Shown here: positions 44,275-45,440 of the stretch, piece after piece | Position numbering within the stretch: the stretch's first letter is position 1 | Layout of the letters: every line of letters begins with the position of its first letter | Origin: a virus | Reading direction: 5' to 3' (one strand) | Length of the DNA stretch: 45,440 nt | IMG/VR virus record: IMGVR_UViG_3300006736_003743 | Coordinates: 1 to 45,440 of that record | Notes under the pieces: generated by a model | The model's input: the letters and a program-made list of their open reading frames with translations, nothing else | What the model was told of the DNA's origin: nothing | Databases searched by the model: none | Program-made: the position numbers and the translations under genes

Positions 44275-45188
44275 AAAGTATTTTTGGAAAATTTCATCAC
44301 TCAAATGATGAACACTTATTTTATTGTCCGAAATGTAAACATCACAAACGAAAGCTTTCTGTAAATTTAGAGAAGGATGCTTTTAAATGTTGGATTTGTG
44401 ATTATTACGGACGTTCTCTTCGACGACTTGTAAGAAAATACGGCGACTTCCGCACGTTACAACAATGGGATAAATTATTTGGGCGAGAAGATGTAACAAA
44501 ATTTGATGACATCTTTTCAGAAGATAGTGAAATTGAGGAAATACAGAGAATTGATTTACCAGAAGAATTTATTTCTCTTGCTAATGACGAACTTCCTCTG
44601 GCAATGACGCCTGCTTTAAATTATTTGGATAACAGAGGAGTGACAAAGCAAGACATTCTTCATTGGAAGATTGGCTGTTGCATGGGCGGTGATTATAACA
44701 ATAGAGTTATTATTCCTTCCTTTGACGAAGAAGGTTATGTTAATTATTTTGTCGCAAGAACATTTAATGGAGCTTGGAAGAAATATTTAAACCCTCCTGC
44801 ATCGAAGGATATCGTGTTCAATGAACTCTATTTGGATTTTGATCAGGATTTGGTGATTGTCGAAGGGATCTTTGATGCAATAATTGCTGGCCCAAATGCT
44901 GTTCCAATTCTTGGATCTACTTTGCGCGAGAACTCAAAATTATTTCAGATGATCGTAAAGAATGATACACCAATTTATATTGGTTTAGATATTGATGCCG
45001 AGAATAAATCAAAGAAAATAATAAAGGACTTGTTAAATTATGGAATTGAAGTATACAAAATTAACACATTTGGTTATGATGATATAGGCTCAATGGCAAA
45101 GGAAGAATTTTTAAAGCGTAAAAGTGAAGCGGTATTATACGATTCTAACGACTACTTATTATACGAAGCTTTAGGAGAAATAAAATGA
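44247..45188 (+). CDS. DnaG-type DNA primase (T4 gp61-like)
   Basis: A 313-residue primase. The zinc-binding domain has CPKC (Cys27, Cys30) and CWIC (Cys48, Cys51), in the place of the CHC2 finger. A middle domain (about 115-185; GVTKQDILHWKIGC, RVIIPSFDEEGYVNYFVART) resembles the N-part of the DnaG catalytic core, and the Toprim section has LVIVEGIFDAI (about 202-212) and IYIGLDIDAENKSKK (about 244-258), which carry the acidic metal ligands. Length and order match T4 gp61 (342 residues), which makes RNA primers for the lagging strand with the gp41 helicase. The ATG lies inside the resolvase gene, 28 bases before its end, so expression is coupled. The stop overlaps the next start (ATGA). Confidence 0.88.
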   Translation: MEGEKLQLLKSIFGKFHHSNDEHLFYCPKCKHHKRKLSVNLEKDAFKCWICDYYGRSLRRLVRKYGDFRTLQQWDKLFGREDVTKFDDIFSEDSEIEEIQRIDLPEEFISLANDELPLAMTPALNYLDNRGVTKQDILHWKIGCCMGGDYNNRVIIPSFDEEGYVNYFVARTFNGAWKKYLNPPASKDIVFNELYLDFDQDLVIVEGIFDAIIAGPNAVPILGSTLRENSKLFQMIVKNDTPIYIGLDIDAENKSKKIIKDLLNYGIEVYKINTFGYDDIGSMAKEEFLKRKSEAVLYDSNDYLLYEALGEIK

Positions 45189-45400
45189 AGTTAACTAAGA
45201 CTCAGATTAAACAACTTATTAAAGAGGAACTTAAAAACCTTTTTGAAGATGAAAATCCCCAAGAGCATCCTGCTCTTAAACCAGAAGATGTTGACATGTG
45301 GAAATTGAGGGAAGAAGTTGATGGTATTATCAAACAACTTGAAAAAGTTCGGGAAGTACTGCATTATTCATCTGGCGTTTTTGAAGGAAAAATAAAATGA
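45185..45400 (+). CDS. Small helical protein with an 'MKLTKTQIKQLIKEEL' N-terminus
   Basis: A 71-residue protein. The N-terminal 22 residues (MKLTKTQIKQLIKEELKNLF) form an amphipathic helix of a type I recall at the start of many otherwise unrelated small marine phage proteins. The second half is a Glu/Lys-rich helix (MWKLREEVDGIIKQLEKVREVL) likely to form a coiled coil. ATGA overlaps on both sides tie it to the primase and to the next gene. Function unknown; a link to replication is suggested only by place. Confidence 0.65.
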   Translation: MKLTKTQIKQLIKEELKNLFEDENPQEHPALKPEDVDMWKLREEVDGIIKQLEKVREVLHYSSGVFEGKIK

Positions 45401-45440
45401 AAGGCCTACTTCATAGATTGAAAAATCTTTTAAATTCAAA
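45397..45440 (+). CDS. Start of a further gene, cut by the right edge
   Basis: ATG at 45397 overlaps the previous stop (ATGA), as elsewhere in this operon, and the frame stays open to the end of the window: MKGLLHRLKNLLNS (14 codons, basic amphipathic). Too short to identify. Confidence 0.45.
   Translation, partial: MKGLLHRLKNLLNS

Noticed and set aside
1-45440. tRNA genes, CRISPR arrays, insertion sequences and intrinsic terminators
   Set aside because: No cloverleaf, regularly spaced repeat, transposase frame or GC hairpin followed by T-run was found in the few gaps or elsewhere. Weak tRNA-like folds inside genes cannot be ruled out without a computed search.

Overview
The window looks like part of the genome of a large, AT-rich (about 38-40 % GC by eye), tailed virus of the T4 superfamily (contractile tail), probably infecting a Gram-negative bacterium and most like myoviruses known from marine metagenomes. 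The reasons are a T4-type late sigma factor (gp55-like), recognisable baseplate wedge proteins gp25 and gp6, a T4-type DnaG primase, very dense one-strand gene packing (nearly every junction is ATGA, TAATG or a gap of under 30 bases), and no rRNA, tRNA or ordinary bacterial housekeeping genes. All supported genes are on the + strand. The Gram-negative host is inferred from LPS-type sugar genes, an outer-membrane beta-barrel protein and a peptidoglycan amidase in the tail module.

Layout. (1) 1-3410: a translationally coupled surface-sugar cassette: a ColD/E1-like nucleotide-sugar 3-dehydratase (cut by the left edge), a PfkB kinase like the HldE kinase domain, a class I methyltransferase, a nucleotidyltransferase like the HldE C-terminal domain, and a signal-peptide-bearing beta-barrel protein. 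(2) 3433-4857: small conserved phage proteins (acidic, zinc ribbon, membrane-anchored) and the late sigma factor. (3) 4891-6259: an FtsZ/tubulin-superfamily GTPase and a small helical protein. (4) 6260-8876: a tail-hub protein joining an OB-like region to a zinc amidase, then a spike-like protein. (5) 8877-43722: the baseplate/tail module, dominated by two giant proteins (3026 and 3383 residues) around gp25, gp6 and a DNRLRE-like protein, followed by six further structural proteins. (6) 43735-45440: entry into a replication module with a RuvC-type resolvase, primase, a small protein and the start of another.

How they may work together (inference): the first cassette could build or alter a heptose or deoxy-sugar on the infected cell or virion, together with an outer-membrane protein that changes the cell surface. 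The late sigma factor would drive the structural genes, and the tubulin-like protein may organise or position DNA or virions in the cell. The amidase hub, spike and giant baseplate proteins with LamG-, DNRLRE- and FN3-like folds would bind the cell envelope and cut peptidoglycan on entry.

Most notable: the intact tubulin/FtsZ GTPase beside gp55; the His-for-Lys sugar dehydratase next to a split HldE-like pair; a UGA that separates the 3026-residue protein from a 26-codon in-frame Gly/Ser tail; and the size and modular build of the baseplate proteins. No CRISPR array, tRNA, insertion sequence or convincing hairpin terminator was seen. The only intergenic gaps longer than 50 bases are 7727-7787, 17958-18075 and 40147-40227.
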